Below, one piece after another: positions 22,953 through 33,551 of a stretch of DNA of 64,000 bases. Below the pieces are notes generated by a model, which was given only the letters and a program-made list of their open reading frames with translations, had not been told where the DNA came from and ran no database searches. The DNA is from Symbiodinium microadriaticum (taxonomy: Eukaryota; Sar; Dinophyceae; Suessiales; Symbiodiniaceae). The DNA lies in contig LSRX01000852.1 in assembly GCA_001939145.1 (NCBI GenBank), forward strand, positions 38,135 to 102,134, in the 5' to 3' direction. A program made the position numbers and the translations under genes. Numbering within the stretch: position 1 is the stretch's first letter; each line of letters begins with the position of its first letter.

Positions 22953-23816
22953 ATGAAGTATGGTCTGGAAGAGAAAGAGTGGCAAATCGTCGACACAGAC
23001 CATCAGAACTGGGTGGCTGTACACTCCCTCTGTGACTCGAACTTTGCCGGGGGAAATTTGGAAAACGTGACTTCTGGCATAACCGAGCGCAATCACAAGT
23101 CTTATGCTGAGAGGTGGGGTTATGAGTACACCATGCATACGCAAACTCCCTTGGCAGAACAGGAGCCTCAGTTCGGAAAGCTTCAGATTGCCATCGATGT
23201 GCTCAGTAGCGAGAAGCCTCCGGACTGGTTCCTGTGGCTAGACTGCGATGCTTTGGTGACAAACCGCTCGATCTCCGTGGAGTCCTTGCTCCGGACTTAT
23301 CAGCTCTCCGAAAAAGACTTCGTGGTGGCGGAGGAGGTCTCCGGCATCAACTCCGGCGTGTTTCTGGTAAGAGGCGGCGCAGAAAGGCGAGGCCTACGCT
23401 TTCTGGAAGAGGCTATGCAAAGCGACTGGCGCTTCGTCTGGGACCAGACCATGCTTCTACGGCAGATGGCGCAAGAGTCAGACCTCTTCGGTGCTACGAT
23501 GTGCTCTGACTTTGCAGAGGACTTCCGGTGGGCACCTCACTTCGGCCTGGTGCCTCAGCATGCACAGGCCTCAGTTGTCTTTCTGTGCAAAATCTGCAGA
23601 AAAGACTTCTGATGTCTCTGCTGTGTGTTTATTCAGCACGGAATGTAGTGTGCGGAGGCCATGAATCTGTACGGCGAAGGCTCTGCGCTGCAATGGGGCG
23701 CTTCTGCTTGGAAGCCGGGGGATTTCATCTTGCATTTGGCCGGATGCCCATTGACAGAATCCGAATGCCACGGAACCTTCGAGGAAACCGCAGCTTGGGC
23801 GGAAGCGCACAACTAG
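22953..23816 (+). CDS. glycosyltransferase of the GT34-like (galactosyl/xylosyl transferase) fold
   Basis: Resembles the GMA12/MNN10 family (GT34), which transfers sugars from UDP- or GDP-sugars to glycans in the Golgi. Visible motifs are NHKSYAERWGYEY (the usual N-+-YA-+-GY start), FGKLQIAIDVL, DWFLWLDCDALVTNRSI with the metal-binding D-x-D (DCD), VVAEEVSGINSGVFLVRG and WDQTMLLRQM. Exon 1 runs from the ATG at 22953 to 23567; a GC-AG intron (23568-23657) leads to exon 2, 23658-23816. Exon 2 supplies the family C-terminus, AMNLYGEGSALQWGASAW then KPGDFILHLAGCP, and ends at TAG. The joined product is 257 residues, short for the family, and no signal anchor is seen in it, so one or more 5' exons are probably missing. 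The two exons reading in register across the splice make this call firm. Confidence 0.86.
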
Positions 23817-24260
23817 ACTCTGACTTTGAATTGGCTGCGGCGCGAGCCTGCGGCCTGCCGCAGTGCTGATCCCGAGCTGTGCAGAAAAGGCCTGAACCGA
23901 CAAGACCTTGAGCAGCTCGCGTGACAAAATGGCCTCGACTCGATTCTTTTCTAAGGGAGCCTGGAAAATTCGATAGGACTCAAAGGGCCCATGCTGGCAG
24001 GAGCCGGCTTGCATGCTGTGTGTGGAGGAGAAGGCGGAGAAGGCCCGGCACAAGTGACTTGTAGCTGAGACGAGAAGCTCTCTTGCAGATTGCTGTCGGC
24101 TGCCGCAGCTTGAGGATCTGAACCGCGGTAGGTATTTCAAACGGTATTTCGTCATGCATGAGTCCTTGAGCTCAACACGTCGATTACTGTATAGAGCACC
24201 TGAGGCAAGAGGACCTGCTTAGATCTACAGCCAAGATTTCGAAAGTTGTGCAAGCATCGG

Positions 24261-25259
24261 ATGGATTATTGCCGCCGTGACCACGAGACGGCAGAAGCCC
24301 ACGCAGCCCGGCTGCTGGAGATCTTGCAAAAGCGTGATGCAGAGATGGAGGCGATGGAGCTGCAAACAGCCGACGTGAAAGATGGTGAGGATGGCCAGGG
24401 CCAAGGCCAGGGCGAAGGCCAGGGCCTGGAGCAAGTCGAAGCCATGCTGGTTGCAGAGTCTGAGGAGCGACAGAACCCCATGGTTCTGGAGCTCTTGAAG
24501 GATCTGCAAAAATGTGCGGTGTATACAGACACGCCAAACCATGAGACGAACCGTAAGCTTTGGGATGCCTATGCCCAGTCTTGGAGTTCGGACGTGGCGT
24601 GGGTGCAGCGCATGTCAAGCCATGTCTCCAGAGAAGCGGGCGCCTTGAAGTTCGTAGGAGATGAGTGGTCGGATGTCGAGTCTCTCGATGCCGTGCTGAG
24701 TGACTGGCTCTACCCACACCTGGAAGAAGAGCAAAAGCTCAAGACGGTCGCCGAGGTTGGGAGCGGCGGCGGGCGCATTGCCGCGAGGGTGGCTCCCAAG
24801 GTCGAACGCTTGGTATGCTTTGACGTGAGTGATGGCATGCTGGCACGTGCTAGTAGCAGAATTGCTGAACTTGGGCATCGACATGTGGAGTTCCGGCTGG
24901 TTCATGGCGGTGCACCTTACCCGGAGGAGTATCATACATCTTTCGACTTTGTGTACTCCTTTGATGTCTTCGTCCACATGGACCTGCACCAGATGAGACA
25001 AACCCTGCATTGTATCCGGGCCATTTTGCGGCCAGGAGGATTTTGCTTCATCTCATTCGCTAACTTGCTGGCACCTGACGGTTGGCAACGATTTGCCAAG
25101 CAACAGAAATACAGTGTGGGAGGCTTCTATTTCGTCTCCCCAGATATCGTACGTTGCTTGTTGACACATGCAGGCTTCAGCCTGGTGAGAATGTCGAAGC
25201 CGCAGGCAGGAAACACATACTTAAATCGGGATCTGCTTGTGCTTGCCCGTAAAGCTTGA
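24261..25259 (+). CDS. class I SAM-dependent methyltransferase
   Basis: A methyltransferase with a methyltransf_11/25-type core. Motif I is VAEVGSGGGRIAARVAPKV, followed by VCFDVSDGMLARA (strand 2 with acidic Asp), FDFVYSFDVFVHMDL (motif II) and IRAILRPGGFCFISFANL (motif III). The N-terminal 75 residues are a helical acidic segment with a short Gly-Gln tandem (GQGQGQGEGQGLEQ, about residues 45-60). The substrate cannot be told from sequence; the FVHMDLHQM stretch resembles small-molecule and ubiquinone-type methyltransferases. The frame opens with a TTG at 24246, so the first ATG (24261) is given; an upstream exon may exist since AG sites lie close by. The coding part is one exon and ends at TGA. 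It is the second or third methyltransferase of this window, but not similar to the COMT-like one. Confidence 0.86.
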   Translation: MDYCRRDHETAEAHAARLLEILQKRDAEMEAMELQTADVKDGEDGQGQGQGEGQGLEQVEAMLVAESEERQNPMVLELLKDLQKCAVYTDTPNHETNRKLWDAYAQSWSSDVAWVQRMSSHVSREAGALKFVGDEWSDVESLDAVLSDWLYPHLEEEQKLKTVAEVGSGGGRIAARVAPKVERLVCFDVSDGMLARASSRIAELGHRHVEFRLVHGGAPYPEEYHTSFDFVYSFDVFVHMDLHQMRQTLHCIRAILRPGGFCFISFANLLAPDGWQRFAKQQKYSVGGFYFVSPDIVRCLLTHAGFSLVRMSKPQAGNTYLNRDLLVLARKA

Positions 25260-27688
25260 ACGGACATGGGTGCTTTGCCAGAGCAGAAAAAGGGTCAGCT
25301 GCGCGGCCAGTTTGTGCGAACGGGTCGTGTCATGCATGGCCAGAGACATGACCAGTCAGTACGTCATGATTAAGCGGCAGTCTGTAAGGCCGGTGCAGAG
25401 CTTTCTGGCCGCGACAAAGCCCTGGATGAAAGCGCGAAGCAGGAAGCGCTGCAAGCGCACTTGAGCTGCTCATCCGCACCTGGGCCATGTTTAACCCCCC
25501 CATTACCGGTTATCGGTTGTTCTGAGGATGGCTGGAAGAGAGCCGCGCAAAGCTGCAGGAGAAGCTGAAGGCTCACACAGAGCAAGAGTTGGCTGCTCCC
25601 GCCTCGGGGGGCTGGTTGTGCTGGCCGCTGTGCTCGATTTTCCTCTTTCAAGCGGTTGCATCACATGTGCCGGCTGAGGAGAAAGATCCCCCGATGGAGG
25701 ATGGTCCACCTGACATAACACCCGTATACATTTAACGGTCCCAGCCGTGCACGTTCAGATCGTGAGAAGGTCATCGAGCACCCAGTGTAAACAGCGTAAG
25801 CCCTCCGTTTCCTTTGCAGATGTTCGCACGTTTTCGTGTGCACGGCAATGTCCACTTTTCCAGCCGCCTCTTCGTGGCCTGGCTGTTGTACAAAGCCCCT
25901 CGTCCCCTCGCCGCCCTCACACATGTCCTTCAACAGCTACTGGGCTGCTATGCCTTCCGCAGTGGCCGAAGTTTGGCCCCCTGCTTTGAAGCAAAGGTTT
26001 TAGGTGCTGCCAGTCCCGAGACTGCTGTGTGGCAATCACAAGATGCTGTGGTCCGGGACCTGTCTGTGCATGCGCTGCTCTTTCAGCAAGATCTCTTTTG
26101 AGCGACTGCGCGACTGCGCTCCGGGCCTCGACGGTTCGAGCCAACTTTCAGCATGCTTGCCAAGTCTACTGAGTCCGTGAGATGCAGAGCCGTGGCTGCA
26201 GCGACCTCAGCTGCAGGGAGGAATCAGGAATCTTCGGCAGACACATGTCTCACACCAACACAAATCCCAAATCCTCCAACAAGATATTTGGCATGCATCG
26301 CGATTGTCTAGGTGGTGGCTCTGCTTCGTGCAGCCGAAGTTGTGGCCTCGGTCACCTCGGTTCTGCCGTTTTTTAGTGGAAGGTAGGGGAGCATCATGCC
26401 ATGTAGAAGCATTGCACACCAGACATCGTCATGGCTTGATGTCGCCAGGCTTCGGCCCAAGTGGAGGTGTAGGTCGTAGCGTCGTAGATATCTGGGCACT
26501 CCCTGCACGCCGGTGTCAGACATGTTCTGCGCCTGCTGTCAAACCGAAAGTACCCCAAAAGCTGCTCGGTCGCACTGTCTCAAAGAAGCCTGATCAGGGG
26601 TTCGTTTTGTGCGTGCTGCTGAACATGTCAGGTTGTAGAAACCGTGGGTATCCCACTGAGTGTGAACACGGATGACGCTGATGCTGCTGCTGTCTGTGCC
26701 TGAGTTTGTAGCGGCACACCTTGGCATTGCTTGCTGCATTCCGTAGTCTCGTCAAGGCACGTGAGAAGTTAAGTCGATCCGCAGCCTTCTTTGCTTGCAG
26801 GCGGCAACTGTCGAAGACGAGGCTCCCATGGATTTCGCAGTGTTTGTTGCAAGTGCTGCTTTCGAACTCCGAGATGTCAATGTGGGACTCCGTTGTGCCC
26901 AGCTGCTTCGTGGATGCATGTTTTGGCATGTCAAACTTCTGCAGGGTGCCGTGTTCACATTCGAGTTGCCGGACAAATCGACCAAGGCAAGTCACAGAGA
27001 AGTAGCAGGTCTTAAAGAGGCCCTGCGCATCGGTGCGCTGGTCGGTTGTGCTTTGAGCTTTGGGTGGACGTGGGTCTGACCTGCGACGCTCCCAGTGAGC
27101 CTGGTTGGGGGTGGCTTTTGATCTGGAGAACCTCGAGTTCTGCATGCTTGCGAGGAGATCTTTTTTCCGTCCAAGCCTTTGGGCCTGGATTTCAGCAAGT
27201 CCATTCCGATGACTGTGAAAGGTGTGAAGAAGGACCGTGCTGGTGCCGTGTTTCTGGAGGATTGAATTCTCCAGCCGCTTTTCGAAATTCTGAGCCTTCC
27301 TGCATCCTTGTAATGTTTCTGTAGTATGCGTTGATGGCCTTGTGGAAGCCTGGGCTCATCTGTCAATACTACCATCGACGGATATCCTTTGTGATACTGC
27401 AAACCTGCCAATGCTACGCCGATTTGGCAAATTATCCAGATCATCTAAACAATCTGCGCACTTGCCGAATGTGAGCCAGAAACATGGAGGAACAAGACAT
27501 ACATTACTGTGGAAGTACTCCGAAGATCCGGCATTAGCATTGCTACAGTACTTGTACCCCGGGGCCTAATGTTCGCTTTTGCCAGGTGGGCTCGTGCTGG
27601 AAAGGGTATGGGGAACCCCCGGGGCGGCACTAAAAGTCCTGGATGACTCGAGGAGCACCCCCCTTTCCCCCGCCTGGTGGCATGTCCG

Positions 27689-27790
27689 GGTGTTGGGGTT
27701 TAGGGCTTATAAGGTTTATAGGGTTGTTGTCTCTAGTCTTAGATGTTCGGGTATTGGGGTTTTGGGGGTGGGCGAAAGTGTCGCATCTTA
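27689..27790 (+). repeat. degenerate interstitial telomeric repeat
   Basis: Contains GGGGTTTAGGG, GGTTTATAGGG and GGGTATTGGGGTTTTGGGGG, decayed forms of the TTTAGGG telomere unit used by dinoflagellates and plants. It follows a C-run (27659-27671). Confidence 0.5.
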
Positions 27791-29558
27791 TCTGCGTTCA
27801 TGCTCTGGCAGTTAGCGACTCTCTGGGGACGCCGCCCTCGTTACAGTCTCCTTGTATGGAAGTAGCGTACCTGCTGCCGAGACCACTGGAAATAACTTGC
27901 CTCTGCTACTGTTCCCATCAACTGCTCGATGTCTGGTGGGTTCCAATACTGCTACTTCTGAGCGACATTTTCTCTACCGTTGTGCGTGCGGTACTGGTTA
28001 ATCCCCTACTTCAGGTATCATCAGGGCAGGTATTTAGTACGCAGGCACTTCCTAGTGCCACAAAGACATGGCTGACTTTGGTGCAAGTTCCTTCTACCCT
28101 CCATTGCTACATTGTACTGTTGGATGAAGGCGGTCGTACAGTATGTATGTAATGTATTGTGTTCCCTCGTGACATGTGCGAGTGTCAACAGGCAGAGTCG
28201 CTTGTTGGATTGCGGTCAGGCAATGCTGCAGGCGAGAATATTGATGTATTCTGACCTTTTGCCTCTGGTGTAAGGTGCTCGGGCTTGCCTCTCCGATTGG
28301 CTTCGGCTTCTGCCTGTTTGTATTTCGCTTGTGACGCATTCCTATTCAAGTGAGCTTGCCAGTATCTAGGCGCAGAAATTGCAACTCGGACACATGTCAA
28401 TGTGTTGACGTTGCTACTGCTTCTTGATCAGATCCTGTTCTTGCTATGGCGTCTTATCATTATCAAGTGGCAGTCTTTCCTGTTTGGTTGCGTGTTCGCC
28501 CTCGGTGCTGGAGCAACGGTGCTCCCTCTTCATGCGGCGCACGCCTAGGGTCGCCCCGGTGCGAGCCCTCTGTACCTGGAGCATGGCTCCCTGGGCACTG
28601 GCCGAATTCCTCGCCCCGTTGATTTGCTTATGGAAGTTGTATATGCCGAATTATCTGACCGATCTTATCTTGATTGTAATGTTTTGCCTGTTGACGTCGT
28701 GAGGCTCACTGCTTCCTGTGGCAGACATGCGATTCTGACTGTGTCTTGCGGTTCTCTGACATCCGTTTACGCAGGCTTGTGACCATGGCTTCCTCGCGGT
28801 TTTTCTGATGAAAGTGGTTTCCATATGGTGTCATGTGTTGTGGAAAATTTCTACATGGTCCACTTTCACCCACCCTGTACTTACTTCCTTGTAAGCTTGG
28901 CTTTGTTCGGGCTAGGGTTTTGCTCTCGTTTGTTTAGCCCCGTCTGACATACTGAGGATGAATGCTGAGCCTTTCTAAGCCATCGTTGCCGTTCCGCGTT
29001 TCTCAAAGGCAAATTCTCGTTACGATGTGTCACCAGAACAATGTTTTTGCAGAGCAGTACTAGAAGTGCGCATGACCAAGTGTAATGAAGTCCGTGCCAT
29101 TTGCGAAGCTTTCAGCGGGCATGCCGGGATGGGCTGGGAGGTACCGAGCACCACGGAGCATTCGCCTGTTGCCCTTTGCGGTGCGTGCAGGTGCTGCAAC
29201 AATCATGGTTCAACACACTCATGTTTTCATCTGCGGTCTAATCCATGACTGAGTTCCTAAACAGCAACAAAAGTCGCAGCCTTCTTTTGGGGGTACCACG
29301 GCAGGCTGTCTGTGCACCAGGTGCTACCTCGCAGTAGTTCTGGCTGACATGAGCGTCAAGCTCAAGATATTTGTCATTGAAGACGTTGACAGGATGATGC
29401 TGGTGACGGTGCGGTTATTGATGATTCTATATGCTTGCCTTGCTTGACCCGCATGGTGCCATGACGTTTACGGAGCACTGTGCCCCACTTGCGTCTTAGC
29501 CCTCACGGGTGGAGAGGAGACAACGTGGGTGCCCGTCCGCTTGCCAGGGGTCGACTTC

Positions 29559-29590
29559 TCTCTCTCACTCTCTCTTTCTCTCTCTCTACA
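29559..29590 (+). repeat. CT dinucleotide repeat
   Basis: Interrupted (CT)n tract, roughly 30 bases. A similar tract is at 38418-38444, and the opposite phase (GA) occurs at 2934, 18050 and 22861. Confidence 0.85.
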
Positions 29591-31319
29591 GCACTGGTAG
29601 TTACAGTGAGTGAGATGCTACTTATACGGTACATACCGTCAACAAGCAGTGACAAGTGCTGAAGAAGCGAGAGGGAGAGTGCCGTCGGAACCTTAGTCGA
29701 CCTTGGTCTGTCACACTCCTGTCTCTACCAGGAGCCTCGAACCCGTAGCTTGTTTTGTCGGGGCCACCTTGTGAGCTCGCCATGCACCCTGCCGTAGATT
29801 CGTTCCCCGTCGGTTCTCTTCCATTGCAGGGTGCAATCACACTGTCGTTACCCGGGGCGGAGCACACCCCTAATCTTGTGGTTCGAAATAGTTGGAGTTT
29901 TGCGGAGAGCCTGGCAGTGGCGAATATTGCAAAGACAACAGATGCTCCCAATGCCCTGCGAAAGAAAGAATGCGCAACAAAGCGAGCAGAGAACGACGCA
30001 TTGGGCAGCTATGTGCAGATCTAGCACATCAAAACCGGCAGTAGTAAAGTTTAAAGTCTAAGGTCACAGTAGGCATAGTAGTCCGCCGAATCATAGCAGT
30101 CCACCAAGCCATAGAAGTCAATAGAAGTCATAGAACAGAAGACGGCGTGGTGATGGTAGGGATCATAGGAGAGATGCTTAGAGACTTCACCGCGAAGGAC
30201 TCTCATGCCGACCAAGCGAACATCCAGCCGAAGTGGGTGGTGACTCATGTTCAGGGGCAGCCATTGCCGACGGAGTCACCTGACGCTTTGGTAGAACTCT
30301 GGCACTGCAGATCGTGCAGGCACTGATTGATAGATTGACCGGTGGGCTATCACCGCCGCCAACCGAAGATCGTTGAATTCCCGCTAAGGTTTCACGATGC
30401 TATGATGCGAATCTTCGAGGTTGTCAGAGCGCTTCCGGATAAGTGATCTTAGATCTTCCGGACTTTGTGAGGGAGCCAATGGCGAATTGCCATGTTCACC
30501 ATAAATCGTAGTCTAGCATGCTCTAAGAGCAGCTGGACTATTTCATGATGAGCTTTTCGAGTCACCCATGTTTTGCAAGCGCGTTCCACAGACTCAAGCC
30601 GGGGATCCCTTCTTGAACATATGTTCCGCAACTGCATGTTACGATTGCTTAGCCATGGTTGCAGAGCAAATACGGTGCGCTGGAAAAACATGGTGAGTAG
30701 TGCTAGACGCAGATGGTAGATGGCCCTTGAAGGGACGAGTACAGGGACTTGGCCACAGAGCTCATCCTCATGGCGGGTTCTCTGTTCAGATTTCGTGACC
30801 AATCGAACTGCCAGAAAAAGCTGGTAGAAGGGTTCTAACCTGCCGGGCGTTGTAGGACTTAGAAGACCAGTCGCGGTGCGATTGTGTCAGGTCGTGGCAT
30901 TTGAGCCTTTCGACGTGCTGCAGGTCTCTGCGCCATAGAATGAAACTAGTCTGCGATGGAAGGGGACCGGAGGTGTGGAGTAGATTTGCCACCAGGCCAT
31001 CAAGAGCGACGTCTTCCCTGACGTCTTACCCTTCTTGGAGGTGGCATCTTTCATGTTGTAAGCGTCCGTTTCATGGACGGGGTGTGCACTGTCCGGAGGA
31101 GAAGCGAGTCCTGTTTGCGGATGGTTTGGATCAGAATTTGCTGCCTCGAGACGGTCGGGCGATGTATACTCTAAGTCCAGGCAAACCAGCAGCTCTTGTC
31201 AATGCTCGCATGGCCCCGGAGGTTTGGAGGATGTGCTTGCCAGCCCAATCGTGCCTTTCGATGATGTTGCTGAAGGACGTCTTGCAGAGACTGCCAAGCC
31301 CAGGGCGGCTTATTGCATT

Positions 31320-32633
31320 TATTGTGACAGGAGATCGCCTTGAAGTGATTGTAAACGGCTCCGAAGACATTCGTCGAAGCTCCACTTGGGAACCGTGTGT
31401 GGTCCTTGCTCACAACCTGCAGACCGTTTCTCGGCAGACAACTGGCCGTCGTCATGGCACTGAGACACGCGCACTCGCCTTGTGCCTCGTAAGCGCTGAA
31501 GCCAAGGGCATCTTGGATTTGGAACTGACAGCTCCAAGCCCACGTGCTGGCCAGCATGTAAGGCCGCAGGCCAAGTCTAGCCTGGCCTTTCTCGTTGAAA
31601 TTTTTTTAGCCCATTCCACGTCTGAGGCAAAGCTGGGGTCTGGCGAGACGGTACCCGTGGCGCTACGACTCTCTGCTGTGATAGGGTTAGTTACTACGGT
31701 CGTAGTGAAGGGAGAATTCCACATAGCCAGGTCCGCTAGATGCAGGACATGACAGCAGACGGAAGCTGTGCTGGGAGCCAGCGCATCATGCCAATGCATG
31801 GCCAAGGTCACGGTAAAGGGGAATGACACGATCCTCGTTGGAACTGCCAGCGGCTGGCAGCCAGCGAAAGTCCTTAGCAAAGCTCCCGAAGATGATACCC
31901 TCGACCTGGCCTTCCCCAGCGGAGCCTCGCCCCGGGTCGGTCTGTGCAGTAGTGACAATGGTAATATTCGTTGTCATTGTAGCAGCAACAGCAATAGCAA
32001 CGGTAATGGTAGTAGTGCATGCTTTCCTGTTTTCTTGGTATGCTGCAAACACACGTTTACAAATAAGGAGCGAAGCTGCAATCCGTGCGGCCGCGCATTC
32101 GACACATGCAAGATCAGGCTACGCGCTTTGATCAAGGCCGGGCCGGAGGTATATTTCCAGTCGGGCTATGTGCCGGGCCGGATTTATTGGGACAATATAC
32201 CTAGAATGCCACCGTATGTTTTTTTTGATTGCCCATGTGGCCTGGGCAGTACCTCACGTCGAGTGAAGGGTGGCGTGTCGTGTGTTAGCTTCCAGGTGAC
32301 TCGTACAGCGACGTGGCAGAAGGCGAACGCATCAAGGTGGACACCTCGCGTGGTTGGGAGATTGCCTCCGTCGTGAAAAAACATGAAGGATATGAAGGCA
32401 CCAAGTCCCTGGACATTGAAATGTTCCCGGACGGGGAAAGATTTGAAAGCTGCAAGCCCCTTATCCGAAAGCCCAAGACCAAAGCAAATGAGACTGCGTT
32501 GGCACTTTGGGCAGAGAATCAGCGGCTGCGAAGACGAATAGCCATATTGTCGAGCCTGAGAGCAATCTTCACCTCGACGGCTCTTGTAGCTTGCGCAGCA
32601 CTGGAAGAAGGTTTAGCCTTTGTGAGGTTTTAG
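31320..32633 (+). CDS. possible protein with three Tudor/Agenet-like modules
   Basis: Three short stretches share the pattern GD(R/T)I-x-V...W-(E/Q)-P/I-A-x-V followed by acidic residues. These are GDRLEVIVNGSE ... STWEPCVVL (31328-31410, after an AG acceptor), NDTILVGTASGWQPAKVL followed by APEDDTLDLAF (31819-31920), and GERIKVDTSRGWEIASVV followed by KSLDIEMFPDGERFE (32310-32450). The pattern recalls SH3-like Tudor or Agenet barrels that read methylated lysine or arginine. The last one is followed by a helical piece, WAENQRLRRRIAIL. The modules lie in different frames, as expected for separate exons, and the spacing is 400-500 bases. The link to the Tudor fold is inference from the pattern alone; the gene limits are not known. 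Confidence 0.4.
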
Positions 32634-33551
32634 ACCGCTTTCTGCCTCGGGGCCCTGCCAAGGCGAAAGTGGCCTGGTATATCGCACGCCACCATATCGA
32701 TGAGTATGTGACTTGCTCTGGAGCGCTTGTAATGGGCTGCGTTGTGCGACGCTGCATGCAGCGCCTGCAGCATGAGACACGCGTAGACCTGCTGAGGTAC
32801 AAGAATACAAGCACAATGGAATCCCGGATGATCCAGACTTTCGTGAAAACATGCGGCTTTGGGGCCTGTCGTAGGCAAGGAGGACACGTGGCACTTAGCT
32901 GAGCTTTGGTGCACACGAAAAGAGGTGGAAATCCGGTGCGATGTGTCCAACTGCATGCATCTTAATGATGGAGACATCATTCCCTGCATTGTAGGTTTCC
33001 GCAAGGCATTTCCAGCATGTGGTCGGGGAATCTAGACAGAAGGATGGTCGCCAAGCAAAGACACGTTGGCAGCCTCCCATGATCAGTGCAAAATGTGCCA
33101 CATCATGTGATGAATACTTCGACATCGGTAGACAAGAATCCGTAAGATCGCGCTTCAGCATTCTCCATTGCTCATTGGACCGCCGCGGCTGCACAGCACC
33201 GCATCTTCAGCATGAGGCTAGTGGTTTCCGTCATCTCGCTTGCATGTGAATCTGTGAAAGATCGCGAAAGGCCGCATCCTCCGCCTGGGTCGAATCGTTC
33301 TCAGCCACGCAGAGGGTCAGCTGTGACCATTGCCAGACCATTGCAAATCCAGAGTTGCACCAGCCAGCAGAAATACTTAGTGTCGCAGCGTGCTTGTTCT
33401 TTGTTCGCAGCTTATTGTCTGGCTCTGAGCTGAGCTGGGATGTAGCGCCAGCGCCTTGGTTGCCCCGACTGCAGCGGCAAAGCCTCGAGCTTATTTTTGA
33501 GCCTTACAATCATGGCTTCAGGCTTACACAGGCTTACATCTTGCATTCGGA
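32634..33551. other. spacer
   Basis: No family-like coding sequence. Contains the presumed trans-splice acceptor of the next gene; several pyrimidine-AG sites are present and none stands out. Confidence 0.4.

Larger units (their letters stand above)
25260..31300. other. gene-poor stretch
   Basis: No gene could be identified. Isolated open stretches (25814-26101; 26795-27079, with an exon-like part containing PMDFAVFVASAAFELRDVN) are protein-like but unconnected. From about 27.6 to 30.6 kb the frames are full of stops and the sequence looks like old repetitive or intronic DNA. A longer open frame runs 30901-31752, of which only the 3' part is discussed with the Tudor-like gene. Confidence 0.45.

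Noticed and set aside
23571-24155. 194-residue reverse open frame
   Set aside because: It overlaps the second exon of the glycosyltransferase, which is well supported on the + strand.
30901-31752. 283-residue forward open frame as a single gene
   Set aside because: Only its middle (GDRLEVIVNG ...) looks like a domain and that starts at a good AG acceptor; the rest is probably read-through of introns.
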